DNA of 64,000 bases, from assembly GCA_023512835.1 (NCBI GenBank), contig CM042092.1, forward strand, positions 24,997,543-25,061,542. The letters run 5' to 3'. Shown piece by piece: positions 36,876-50,100 of the stretch (positions are counted from its first letter, which is position 1; each line of letters starts with the position of its first letter). The position numbers and the translations under genes are program-made. Origin of the DNA: Taxillus chinensis. Lineage: Eukaryota > Streptophyta > Magnoliopsida > Santalales > Loranthaceae. A model generated the notes under the pieces. It saw only the letters and a list, made by a program, of their open reading frames with translations. It did not search any database and was not told the DNA's origin.

Positions 36876-37802
36876 CAAAGATGAGCATCTGTCATGCCCC
36901 CATATTTAGTATCCTAAAATTAGGCACACGATTACCCCATGTTTGCACCTGAAGGGTTAAGGGATTGATGACTAGCACCTGTTAAAGACTACGAAATAGG
37001 TGTTATCTCGTATCTCATAGTACAACCACATAATAGGGGCATCAAAGTATTTTTCCCAATGATAACAATCCAACACAGGGCAAATGAAATAAATCAATCT
37101 ATATAATAAATAACTATTTACAAAGTCTACAAACCCATGTTCGGGATAACAAAACCAAAACAAGTAACACGCGTTCGACACAAGTCCAACAACTATAATG
37201 AATTACATAAAGCTAAGGTCCACTAGCCCACTAATGCTCCTCCATCCTTCCTTCAGTATCTGCAAGGGATCAAATACATAGGTGTGAGCTTAACAACTTA
37301 GTATATGGTTACTAGAAGTCACATTTGGTGAATATAGCATAGAGTCTATAATAATATTGTCCATATTTATCGTTTAGAGTGACAAATAATTGAGAAAATA
37401 ACCATAGAAAAAATACAATTAATTATACTTAACTACACTAAAGTTTAGAAGAAAAGGGTGGCAAACTAATATATCATATTCATGACATTTGAATTTCAAA
37501 AGTCATTTTAAAAAAATTCTTTCTAATGACCATAATTATGTCATACTTCTATTTTAATGTTGTCTAATTGATTGGTGTCACTCTAAAAAAAACCCTCATG
37601 ATTCGTTTAATTATTTTAATATTTGGTAGTTCATTTGGATATTTCTCGTTAGTTTAATGCAAAACTTTTTCCCAAATATCACCCTTTGGAATAATAAAGT
37701 TTCTGACCATGTTCATTGGTTGGTTTGTTCAAATGTCATATTGTGTGCTTGTGGAAACTATAATAGACACTGATCATTTATGGTAATACAAGCACATTAG
37801 AG
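36876..37802. other. LTR-like left terminus (tgtcatgcccc) and AT-rich sequence
   Basis: The stretch starting TGTCATGCCCCC at 36888 looks like the end of an LTR in minus orientation, followed by about 900 bp of non-coding sequence. The opposite terminus was not located with confidence. An inverse terminus ggggcatgaca ends at 42994. Confidence 0.35.
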
Positions 37803-37807
37803 ATGTT

Positions 37808-39530
37808 TGTAATGATCCATATTTGGGGAGTTGAGGAGTTAGCCTAGAAATGAGATAGAGGTTATAGATAAGAGATTTTTGTGTTTGGGCAAGGACTTTT
37901 GATCACTCCATTAGTGGGAATCTGAGGGCGCATCACCTCGGCGGGGGTCTCACTAAATAGTTAAATTCGAGTAGGTCAAACTGAATGGTCGGTTAAAGAG
38001 TCTTGGTCGATACAGGGTATAGTGATCGATGGAGGTTTGGTCAATGTGGGTATGAGGTCGATGCTAGATGCTATGGTCGATGTGGTTGGTCTAGTTCCCT
38101 TGTTGGTTGATGTCGACCAATGGAGATTCCAGAGAGTTTTCTTCGTGAGTTAGTCGATATGAGAGGTTGATTTTTGACATGTGGTCGACGTGATCGATTC
38201 AGCTGCATATCGACCGTATTTGAAATGAAGTTGGTTGATGTGGGTGTCTGGTCAACACGAGAAAATGGTGGTCGATGTGTGTGTATTTTTGGTTGAGATC
38301 GACCCTCCTTTAGCGTATTTTTGATAAACGTCAATTGGTTTTGCATTTTTATTTTTATTTTTATTTTTGGCATCAAGTTAGAGAAAGAGGAAGAGAAAAG
38401 CCCTATCTTTCTTATTGTTGTTGCTGCGTTCTTGAGGGTAGGAGACAGTTAACGAAGAGGAGCAAGGAGCAAGGACGATCCTTCAATTCAAAATCCTAAA
38501 TCCAACTGAAATGGAGGCAGGGATTTTGTACCATTCTCTTGAACGTATTATTTTTGCGATTAAACCTATTCTAGGGTTAGGTTTTGAGGTTGAACATATA
38601 TATGTGATCTCATATATGAATATTAACCTGAGAAGGTGTGCTTTGCGTGTATGGTGGTGTCCCGGTATGAGGGGTGAAAGTCCGTTCATGAGGGTCATAG
38701 GGTTGTAATGGAGTTTGTTTCGTCTTGTGCACTTCTATCATATTGTTGTTAGCGATTCTAGGGTTTGCATGAGGGTATATAAATACATTAGAAATAAAAG
38801 TGGTTTATGTTGTGCTATGTTTAACTGTGATTATATGTTCATTACATACTTTGAGAAGTGTTTCTGTGGCATTTGTTATAAATATCATATTTTAACTCTT
38901 TGTTATATCTATATGGTTTTCTGTACTAGAGTTTGTGATTAAGGGTGGGCCTGTGTGGCTGAGGTTGAAGTAATCAAGGCAGTTGAAGTTAAGGAGACCT
39001 GTGTGGATGGCCCATTATTTATTTTATCGAGTGATTGTTGGTGGTTTATTTATGATTGACACGACACTATCACTTATTAAAACTGTCATATAGAGATTAA
39101 GAGCATGAGATGGGTTGGAGAAACATAATTCTTACCGAGTTGTAGTTGCTCACCCATCCTATCATGTGATTATTTCTTTTCAGGTGCACACTAGAGTTAG
39201 GTGAGATAACCGAGGTGTAGACCCAAACTAGAGGCTTTTTTTATTTTCTTGTATTTCTTTTATTTGTCCTTGTAAAAATGTTGGAGTTAAACTGAAGTAA
39301 CCCCTTAAGGGGATGATTTCATGTGAGGTTTTGAGTTTAATGAAATGTTATATTTGAATTTGTGACTTAAATTGTGTGAGCATATTTTAGATGTTGTATG
39401 CTAAGCTATTAAGTAGATGAGGATAATACTTGTACTGTGTTTGACATTTTATCTCACCCATTGTCCCACTAGGTTTGGGCAAGTGAAGTCACTAACTGAT
39501 TTTCTCATGTAGGAAATCTGAGCCGTGAAA
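37808..39530 (+). mobile_element. Solo LTR, family A-related, plus strand, perfect TSD atgtt
   Basis: It starts TGTAATGATCC and ends ...GAGCCGTGAAA, where the expected final CA has decayed. The pentamer atgtt flanks both sides (37803-37807 and 39531-39535). Landmarks shared with the minus-strand family A LTR at 9826-11624 are the start, the 'gggttggagaaacataattc...gttgtagttgctcaccc' region (about 39113-39153) and the 'cactaac' phrase near the 3' end. Between 37975 and 38320 it carries ggtcgatgt/gtcgacc words. Confidence 0.85.
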
Positions 39531-39535
39531 ATGTT

Positions 39536-39862
39536 GGTTAGTGGCTGTCGAAATGAGTGTTTTGATAGTAGTTGGACCCGTTTTTGGGTCGGAAGCTCAA
39601 GTGGCTCAATTATTGACTTTTAGGAATCTTTTGGTTGACCTTGCCTATGAGCAGTCAGTTAAGGTAGAAAACATATCTAGATAGGGATGCATTCATTATT
39701 TCAAGCATTTTGATAGTACTTAAACTCATATTGGAATATGTGGCCCTGAGAGGTTAATTATTATTTAGAGAATTTATTAATTAAAGAAAAAGGCATAAAT
39801 ATAAATAGGAGAAAAAAAGAGGGAGCTTCCATGTTATGTTTTTGGTTGTATATTATAAAGCT

Positions 39863-39893
<31 letters not shown>

Positions 39894-41543
39894 GGGAGCT
39901 TGGAGCCTTGGTGTTTGGAGTGATTTGAACTAGTTAGAGTTGTGAATCATCTTCTAGATAGGTGTTCCTATCTTCTTGAATCGTTTCTCTTCTTAGATAT
40001 GTATGATTTAAACATAAATTAAGAGATTTGTATGAACTCTAAGAATTGGGGGAAACCCAAATTTGAGTTAGAAACCTTAATTCTAGGTTATTTTGTAGCC
40101 TAATATAGCTAAAAGGTGTTAAAAACTCATTATATGGGTGAATTGATGCTTAAAACTACATTTTTGGGGTCCTTGAACTGAAAATTGACGAATAGGAGAT
40201 GACGGGCTCAAAGGGGCGAGTCTCAGTTAATGTGGTCGGCTAAGGGAAGTCGACACCTATTCAAGGTCGACCTGGTGTGCTTAACCGAATGTCGTTAGTT
40301 GATCAAGGCAAAAGGTTTGGTCGACCGGGATGGACGGTTTAGTCAACCTTGGTAGAGGGGGTAGTCGACGTCGACTCGTTAGGGTGGTCAACATCGACTT
40401 ATTGGGCTGATCGGCATTAACTCATTCGGGTGGTCGACCTCGACCAGTCAACCAATGGATTTCAGTTGACCAAGGTGGTCGACTAAACAGTGGTTAAGTG
40501 AAACATGTTTGCTTTAGTTGACCAATAGTGTAAAGGTGCCATTTTTCTAGTTTTTCTTCACGATTTAGCTCCAAAGCTTTGAAACCCCTATTTTGGGGTA
40601 CTGGATATTGGTATTTGCTTGACATATAATGTTAGTTGATGGGGATACATTCATGGATTGAGATCCCTTTAAATTTTTATGGGCCTAGATTGTGGTCGCT
40701 TACTTATATTTAACGATTGAGTTGGTATATTCGGAGGTTGAGTTTATGTTGATAGGTAGCTATATCGCCTGAGCTAATGTACCTTTGAATGGGTGTGACC
40801 CTTGAGTTAGGTGTAGCAGGCTAAGACATGAGATAGTCTTTTGGTGAGCAGATATTGTACCATGTTGGGTGAGGCAACTATTGGATTGATGTGCCCTATT
40901 GGGTGAGATAGACTAAGACATGATCTAAGTTGTTGAGCTGATGTTGTACCTTATTGGGTGAGCCAAGCTAAAGCCTGGGTTGAGTTAATGAGATGATGTG
41001 CCTTTGTGTGGGTAAAACAAGCTAAGCCCTGAGTTGAGATGATGTACCCTTGAGTTAGGTATGAGGCTACAACCTGAGATAAGCTCTTGTTGAGCTATGC
41101 TGAGCTGAGTTAAGTGTGTGGTACTGGGGCTGAGCACCCTAAACTTGTGATCCTGTTAGGGATCATGGACAAGTTATCTTAATGTTTGTGTATAATAACA
41201 ACACAAGTACACTGAGTATGTAGTGTAGACATATTTATTTTGTATAATAAGGTGGTATGGAATTATGGGTCACCTATCATATGACTTACCCTACTTTGTT
41301 ATTTACCATTTTTAGGTGCGACCTGAGACTAGTGGAGGACTTTCAAGAGGATCTTGCCTATTACACTAATGTACTATTCTGTATTGTTTATGTTTTTGAC
41401 TGTTTGTTTTATGTAACCTATTGAGTATGTAGTGTAGACATGGGCTCGTAAACAGTTTTATGTAACTATTTACTGCGATGTGAAGTATGTTTGATTGTTT
41501 GATATATTATATGCATGATGATATATGATAACTACATTATTGC
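39536..41543 (+). mobile_element. LTR-like sequence with TATA box, (GA)n leader and GTCGAC words
   Basis: A plus-strand TATA-like ataaatataaatagg (39790) is followed by a GA dinucleotide run (about 39859-39888) and a non-coding leader, the layout of an LTR promoter. Positions 40195-40510 are packed with ggtcgac(c) and gtcaac words in both orientations. At 40800-41110 there are repeated 'gagctgatgt...ccttgagttaggt' phrases. The LTR probably continues at 42838-42994 after an insertion. Its 5' terminus is not resolved. Confidence 0.5.
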
Positions 41544-42837
41544 TGATAAAGCATTTTGTCGCGCTCATATAATTAAAATAATATTTATTAAACCTAACTA
41601 ACCTTGAGAAAGAAAGTCAGGGTCGATCCCACATAGATATGGTTGGAAATCTCTAACCTAGTTATGCTCCTATTGTCTAAGCAAACAACATGATTAAATA
41701 AAATAAAATAAAATAAAGGAATCCTATAAAAAATTTAAAAAAAAATAAAGTTTTACGGTTGAGATTCACCAAAATTTCTAATTCCTAATCATATGATTTA
41801 ATTAATTATTCTCATGGTCTCTAATCATCTGAAGGCTATTGACCCTAAGGTAACTGTCAACTGCTTTCACGTGAATAATGGCGTGCATAACCTTAACAAT
41901 GGCCAACTCTCGTGACTCGCTGAAATAAGGCTAAACCCATTAAGGACTAATCCACCATAAATCCTCCTAGGATCATGGACGACTCTCGTGACTCATAAGT
42001 CCTAAGTTTCATTTTACGGTATCTAATAATTAAATTTTATTTTTTAATTCTTCATTCAATTATCTAAAACATGTAATAGGTTCATTATGCCCACAACATA
42101 GATTCAATTAGTAAAATAAAATCATTCATGATAGAAAAAAGAAATAATTAAACGAAGTTATACAATCAAGATATTGGGATGCCTAATCCCTAGGAAAAGG
42201 AATTATTTTATAAAATAATAAATAAACATGTTTATATAAATTAAATCACAAATTTGGGATTAAATGAAGAGAAAAGTAGTAATCCAACCTGTCACGAAGG
42301 TTCACAAACAATCCTCCATCCAAACCAATAAGTTCTTTAATCACAATTACATGAAAATTATTCAAAATCAAAGAGAATTCTAAAAAACCAAACCCAGGGT
42401 TCTTAGCCGTCAAGGAGGGCTCCCATGGGGTTCAGAATCCCTAAACATATCCTATACATGTTCCACATATAATCCCCAAAATATCACATTGAAAATAAAA
42501 TAAGAAAATATAAAATGGGGCAAAAGTCAGCGTCTGTTACAACGAAGGCAAAATGCCTTATTGTGACAAAATGTTTTTTTTATGTCACGATGAAGGAAAA
42601 ATGACCTGTCGCGACGACATCCTCAGTCCAAGTCCATTTTATGCTTTGATTTGCTTGATTCTTTCTAATTTGCTTGCAAAATATACTTAAAACACAATGC
42701 AAATTTATAACACACTAAAACATGACAAACAATGTGATTTAAAACTAAATCATAAAAAAACCTTCAAAACACTATGAAAAACGAATGCAAATAGAGGAAA
42801 AATACATACAAAAACTCTATATAAATTAACGTCATCA
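41544..42837 (-). mobile_element. LTR of family C nested in the preceding LTR
   Basis: On the minus strand it starts TGATGACGTTAATTTATATAG and ends near ...GCTTTATCA. The layout matches the family C solo LTR at 34846-36693: same type of termini, with a tttatata motif just inside the 5' end. Its word block (42530-42612) uses tgtcgcgacga/cgtgaca-type words instead of CACCCGACC. A matching target duplication was not seen, so the ends are approximate. Confidence 0.55.
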
Positions 42838-42994
42838 ATACCTTTGATGTATAACTGTACAGGTTTATATAATTGAGATAGCACCTATAATGTAGTCTCT
42901 ATTGATGCTTATCATTAACTTCTTGACCTTTCAGGTGCAAATAAGAAAAGTCACATTTCTGGTTCTAAATTCCCTGAAATTCAGGGGCATGACA
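42838..42994 (+). mobile_element. 3' terminal segment of a plus-strand LTR
   Basis: The segment ends ccctgaaattcaggggcatgaca. The sequence gatgcttatcattaacttcttgacctttcaggtg is related to the LTR-like end at 18420-18460. It is probably the far end of the LTR starting left of 41544. Confidence 0.45.
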
Positions 42995-43885
42995 CATTGA
43001 TCTCTCCCTCTCTGTGCTAGTGTCTCCCATCCCTAATTAGTCAATTTGAATGATAATTTTGCCACTTATTTATTGATTGGGTTGGCCTCGGTATGATTGT
43101 TTGCAATGAGCATCGAGAAACCTTGGATTATCATGTTGTGTTCACCATCCAGTAAGGACGGTGATAGTACTAAAAGTAACAGTAGGATATGCTAAAGGCC
43201 AAGATTTTCCCTGGGGTTTGAGGTTTCACAAATTGGAACCTCTAGGTCTTCTTAAAAGGCAAAGTCTAATATGTTGGATCTCTCTCTTTGAGATCAAGCA
43301 CATTCCTAGATAGGTAACAGTGTTCCTGTTTATTAATGTCATTCAAACATTAAACATAGTCATTTTAGGCCTTTCATTAGATTCTATAGTTTATAGGATC
43401 ACCCCCAATGCCATTTGTAGAAGATCGTTAGTGTTGAAATTTTTCATTATAAATAAGCTTTAAAATAGTTGACAAATTAAGTCTCAATAGCTGTTTTCAA
43501 CTCTTCATATAAACAAAATAAACTCCAAAACATGCTCTAGATTATATAAAACTTACAACTAGCCACGTCGCATTCAAAAAGTTTGACTCTTTATTCATTT
43601 TAAATGAGGTGAAAGCCTAAGCATATTTGATTCACAAGTTATACTAATCAACTCAAACCAATAAATAGTCTACTACTAACATATTATATTAATATTAAAT
43701 TGGTAATTTGATATTAAATAAATTAATATTATTTTTAATTAATTTAATTAAAATAAATTTAATATTTTAAGCTTAAACAAACCAAACGACGAGCCTTGAT
43801 TAGCTTGATTTAAAGCTTGACTCAAAACTCAAGTCGGATTGGCTTGTTTAAGCCAAACCTCAGCTAACAACCTTATAAGATCCAC
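42995..43885. other. AT-rich intergenic sequence
   Basis: No gene is seen. Around 43780-43860 there are gcttgatt/caagc words like those at the ends of hAT-like elements, suggesting an old remnant. The SDIR1 transcript is expected to end somewhere between here and 44107. Confidence 0.4.
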
Positions 43886-44107
43886 TACTCGTGCACTGTG
43901 CTGTGCTGAAGAATAACTATTCCTCTGTAAGAACATACCATAGAATTAGACTCGTGCTATCATACTTAGGAGGGGAAAACAAAGTCTATGCAGAAGCTAT
44001 TACATTCATCACAGCCCAACATCATCACGTTGATGCATTATGTTTTTCTGCAACACAAAAACCACATCCTATGGAATGTGGTAGCCCAAAAAAAAAAGAG
44101 GGAAACC

Positions 44108-47100
44108 TCAAACCATGTCACCGACCACCGGCTCACTCTCATGGGCTTCCTGCCATCCGGACCCCACCCGTAATTTACAGACAGGGCAAGTGCCCTGCTG
44201 TCGGAGCCATGGATCAATACAGCCCGCATGGAACTGCAAAATTGCAAAAAAAAAAAAGAAAAAAAGAAAAAGAAAAAAAACATGAATTCTGTCATGGAAG
44301 AATTACAACTTGAATGTATTAATAACACGGAGATTACTAACAATAACAATAGAGGCAATGAATGCAAAGGACAGCGCTGAAAACCGGTTTTAAAATTTAA
44401 TGGATAGGATGCAACACATACATAAACTATGACAAAAAAAACAAAACAGAAAAAAAACCCGTCAAATTAGCAAAGTATGTCACTGATATAATTTCCAAGG
44501 TAAAAGGTGAGCAACCTGGTGCAAACATGGTAAGCTGCGCACAAGCTCTCCCCGATCTACCTGCTCTAAGCAAATGCTGCATGTCAAATCATCTTCTGAG
44601 CCCTTTAAGGTCACATCTGCCCTTTTAGAGTCTTGCTTCCCCTAATTGTTAGATTGCAAGTGAAAAAAGAGTCAACAAACGCTCAGAGAAGAACGTCAAA
44701 TAGAATGCAAGGGAGAGGGCCGAAAGGAAAACAATAGTACGTGATTATTAGAGGATATACACATTACCAGAAGGTCACAAGGAATGCAATGGAAAACAAA
44801 AAAGCCAAAATTATTAGACTCTTCCGGTTGGTATTCAAATTCATCAATCATGTGTACAGTGCCACATTTAAGGGCTATTCATAGATTTTTTCTTCAGCAA
44901 TTATGATATAGATGATGGTCACAACCTATGTTGCACAGGGACACTTCAAATGCCCCTGCATACTAGTGTCGGACACTCATCGGGGATACTGACTCGTTAA
45001 AAAACGTCAGCCTTTTGTTTTGGGAAATCCAACACTCCTTCAATACGCTCAGCAGGATACGTCCCCTGGCCTGACACTTGCAGGACACGTTCCCATTTTA
45101 AAAAACAAGTGTTGCTATTCTACAATCCCTCAAAAATCATCAGCTGATTCTGAAACGCAGCCGCTCCTGATGCTCACACCTAGTGTCACACTTTGAGTTT
45201 TTGTACCATATTGTACATCTGCCAGCGAAAGATAGGATAATTTGTGCCATCGTGTAAAACGTATCACTTTATGTCTCTTGGTGGCAAAGAACCCAAATAG
45301 AACTAATATTTATATGTAGAGTAAGACTTTATGAAATAGTTTTAATACTTGCAAAGTTAAGAGAATGTATTTCTCATATTGCTTTCATATGTGTGTAATT
45401 ACCTTACAAGTTCTAGGATTGAAGGTTAACAATCCGAAATACAAGAAAAGCTAGACAAGTAGTAAAAGCCTCAGAAAATCCAGTCCTATGACAAGTAGTA
45501 TCTAAGCAAGTTATGGACCCAAAGACATGAAAGCTTGTTTGAGCTCGACAGCAGAGAAATTATCCAGTTTGAAGCAACACAACATCGAGCTCAGATGTAT
45601 CGATCGTCATCGGAGGTGGTGGCCACAATAAAAGAGAGAGGGAAAAGTTGATTTCAAGAGTCATGCCCATTGGATCTTAGAAGGTCAACTAGCCAAGTTA
45701 GAGTTGACGTTGACCAAATGGAGAAGATTGAGCAGACAGTGAAAGCATTGAGAGAATAAAGTTAGGTAACAACAAACTCTTTGGGAGAATAAGGGTTGCT
45801 TAATTCCGTGGTGGATGACCTTAACACTAGGGCTTGGTAGAAAATCTCTCAACATAAATCCTAGAGATGCATGAGGAAATCAAAGAGGCTAAACTAGATT
45901 GATCTCTTCGTAAAATGACAATTACTCGAGGTGAAGTTAGCAGCCAATTTTTTTCCAAGGTGGACGTGATGAAACTCAAGACCTATAATGGGTCAAGGAG
46001 TGCGAGGGTTAAATAACTTCCTCTGGACGTTAGAATAATACTTTAACGCGGTGAACATTATTGAAGATGCTAGAAAGATCAAAACTGCACCATTATATCT
46101 AGTTGATTTAGCTATGATATGGTGGAGACAAAGACATGCCGACATGGAATGCAGTATATATATTATCAATTATTGAGTAGATTCCAAGAAGAAAACCAAG
46201 ATTCTATTTTATCCCCAGAATATAGAGAATGAATCCAGAGCAAAGCTCAAGTACCTTGCTTAAAAGGCATGATGTGTGAGTATGTCCTAGAGTTTTCAGA
46301 GTTGTTTCCGAAGATTCCAAATAAGTCACCAAAGGATTTCTTATTTTCCTTCATGGACGGATTGCAGATGTGAACAAAGCTTGAATTACAATAGAGGAAT
46401 ATTCAAGACCTTACTTCGGCTAAAGCGGTGATCAAGTCCTTAATTGAATACAATAAAACGAAAATGACTACCACAATTTCATTGTTGAAGAAGAACCCAA
46501 AGTTCGGCAAAGACAGATGTTAGAAAGATAGCCCAATGGGAAGGAAAAAAACTTCTAACCACCTAAAGATTATCACAACGAAACTTATCCGAATAGCTCT
46601 AAAGGTAAGGGAAAACTAAAGATCTCTTGCTTCCTTTGCGAGGGTCTCCATAAGACGTTTGAGTGTCTGAAGAAATCAAAGCCAACGGTGATGATTTAGG
46701 ATGAAGAGGAAAGAAAAGCATGCGATCCACGTCTTTATTCCTTATAACTCTTGAATGCAATCAAGGCAAAGGTAGAGTTGCTAAAGTCAGAAAGGGAAGG
46801 AAAATATACGTTATTACAAAAACCAGTGATTACGAGACAAAGGCATTAGGGGACACAGATGCAACAAATAACTTAATGAAGTTGAAGGAAGCCCAACGCA
46901 TGAGGATAGACTTCAAAGAAGAGAAGGACTGACTATAGACAGTGAACTCTAAGCCGAGTTTAATTCATGATGTAGCTCAAAGAGTTGAGCTTTGCATTGA
47001 AGAGTGGAGGGAAAGGATAATCTATTATCGTCTCAAAGGATAACTACACAATGGTGCTTGGAATAGAATTTCTTGATCAAGTTCGAGCAATCCCTATTAC

Positions 47101-50100
47101 CAATACAATGTGCACCATAGACAAAGGAAATATGTTCATGATATCTGTGATGAGGACAGAAGAGTTAAAGGCTAAGACTTTTTCCATTATGCAACTGTCG
47201 AAAGGAGTAAAACAACAAAAGCTAGCTTTTCTTGCAACTCTCAAGGAGGAAGAGATCGTGAAAGTTGGAGATAAAGTCTCAACTAAGGTGAAGATATTCC
47301 TTACAGAATTTAAGGACGTGATGCTTGATGGACTCCCAAAACACCATCCGGTGAAGAGAAAGGTGGACCACACCATCAAGCTGGAAAAGAGTGTGAGACC
47401 CCCCGTAGCGGTGCCTTACCGCATAGCACAACCGGAGTTTGAAAAACTTCAAAAACAACTCAAAAAACTTTTCGATGCTGGATTTATTTGGCTATCCAAA
47501 GCATCTTTTGGAGCATAATATTGTTCCAGAAGAAGCAAGATGGGTCATCGCAACTCTTCATCGACTATTGGCCGTTAAATAAAATCATGGTGAAGAACAA
47601 GTACCCAATCCTACTTATTTTAAAATTGTTTGACCAACTGGGAGGTACAAGGTCAGAATGTTGACAAATGCAAATAGCCAAATGAGATGAGCCAAAGACA
47701 ACATGCATGACAAGATATGCATCATATGATTTCTTGCGATATCCTTCGATCTCACAAATGCTCCTAACACATTTTGTATTTTGATGAATAGTCTTTCAAC
47801 CATTCCTGAATAAATTCATCATGATGTACTTTGATGACATTGTGGTATATAACAATTCATTAGAAGAACATCAGGAACACATGACAAGTCTTTCAAATAT
47901 TACATGAAAATCAATTGTATGTGAAGAAGAAATGCAGCTTTGGCCAAGATGAGGTATCATTCCTGGGTCATGTTATCAGTAGAGGAAATCTTCGGATGAA
48001 TAAGAACAAAATACGAGCCATCCAAGAATAGAAGACGTCTAGAAAGTTCCTGAACTACAATCATTCCTTGGATTGGTGAACTAGTACAAAAAATTCATTT
48101 ACGACTATTCTCACATTGTCACTCCTATAATGAAGTTAGTGAAGAAGAACAAGATTTGGGTTGACATGAAGCTTTTGAGGAGCTAAAGATGATAGTGATG
48201 GTTGAACCAGTGATGGCGTTTTTGAACCATAAGAAGCCATAGAGGTGAATTCTGACATTTCTGATTTTTCCATTGGTGGTATTTTTATACCGGAATGACA
48301 TCCAAGTGCGTATAAAAGCCGACAAACCAACAACACTAAATGAAGATACGAGTGCAAGAAAAGAAGATGACAACGGTCATACATTATCTGAGGGCATGGA
48401 GGCATTACTTGCTTGGGACAAAGTTTGTGATAAAGACATACAACATTGCAACGAGTTGTTTCATCACTCAAAGGAACCTAGCTCTAAAGCAAGTGAGCTG
48501 GTAGGAATTCCAGGTGAAATTCAACTTTGTGTTGGAGTACAAACTAAGCACAACAAACGTGGTAGCGAATGTTTTAAGTAGAAAGGCAGAATTTGCGGCC
48601 ATTAATCCCAAGTTTTAAAAATACATGAGGCGGGAACGATACGGCCGAAGGCTGTACGGATATACAGGCGCCTCAATACGATCGAGGCGAGCGCTTCAAC
48701 CTTAACAATAAATTCATGCTGAAAATATTATCATACTAAAAATAAATATTTCTCCACACCTTTTATAGAAATATATTACAATCATAATAGTCTTACACTT
48801 TATAAAATCAAACTAAAAATATGAAATAAAGTATTACTCAAAAATGAAATTAAGTCTTTGTAATCAATTTCAAATATTCAATAAAACAAAACAATTTAAG
48901 ATCTTGAATAGATACTTTAATCTTCATTGAATAGAGTGTCATTTGTATCTAATGATCAAATTTTGAATCCCAAAATGATTCTTCACTAGAAAGGCCATCC
49001 GTCTCCGTTCTGATTCAATCAAAATATTATTCTTTTTCTTATACCAAAATAATTAAAAATAACATCAATATATATAATATTTTAAATATATCGAAATTGT
49101 TTCATTTAATTATTGAATGAATAATTTTCCAAAACTCATTTGTCTAAAAATAAAAGTTAATATTAATGCAATTAGATTAAAACAAATATATAATATAATA
49201 TTAATTTAACAAAAATAATTAGATAAAATATATATTACATATTTATTATTTATATACTTACAATATATATAAATAATACTGTTAATTCATATAAATATAT
49301 TGCATACCTAATATTTACATATTATATATTTATTACGGTTAATATATTACATATTTATTTACATATCTGTCAACAATGAGCGATAGATCAAGGCGAGGTG
49401 TCGACATCGGCAAGGAGATAGATCGAGGCCAGACTGTCATCAGGTGAGAAGGAGTGACAGCCTCCTGCAAAGACAAGGCGAGGTGAGGCATCGGGCAAGG
49501 CAACGAAGAAGGAGCGTTGTCATGGGGCGAGAGTCGTCATCGGTACAGATCGATGGGTGAGACGACAAATCGCAGCGATCATCGTGTGAGGCGAGGCAAC
49601 TGCGTCGGGTAGCGAGGTAGGGCTGTGCGAGGGTGATTGCGAGGTACGATTTTATAACTTGTTTTTTTCTTTTAAAAAGACGACTCTGCCGCCTCATCCT
49701 GTACCACCTCTAAGGCAGGCGTACCGACAGCAAGGCGGCCACCTCGACCACCCAGAACGGGCATTGCTCGTTTGCTAGCTTAGAGCGTCCGCCTTTGTGT
49801 GGTTGGCTATCAAGGCACCGAGGCGCCGTATTGAGGCGGCGCCTCTATACGTTTTTTTGAAACCTTAATCAATCCACCATAATTTTTCTTACTTTTAAGG
49901 TTGAAGAAGGGAATGGAGCACGACTCATTAGCCAAGTATTTGGTGGAGTGCATCAAGGAAGAGAAAACGTATAAGTTTTGGTTAAGAGATGAGCTGCTCT
50001 ACAAGTGAGGAGAGCATGTCATTATTCCGAAGGGGGAAAATCTTTGGAGGGAGATTCTGAAGAAATATCATGACTCAAAATGAGCGGGACATCCTAGAGT

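Noticed and set aside
36888..42994. A single 6.1-kb element with 11-bp inverted ends tgtcatgcccc / ggggcatgaca
   Set aside because: No target duplication is found (gcatc left, cattg right) and several separate solo LTRs lie between. More likely the two ends belong to LTRs in opposite orientation that share a common terminal motif.
44038..44367. 109-residue minus-strand frame overlapping the SDIR1 3' end
   Set aside because: It reads the last SDIR1 exon in a different frame; the spliced frame with the complete RING is clearly the real one.
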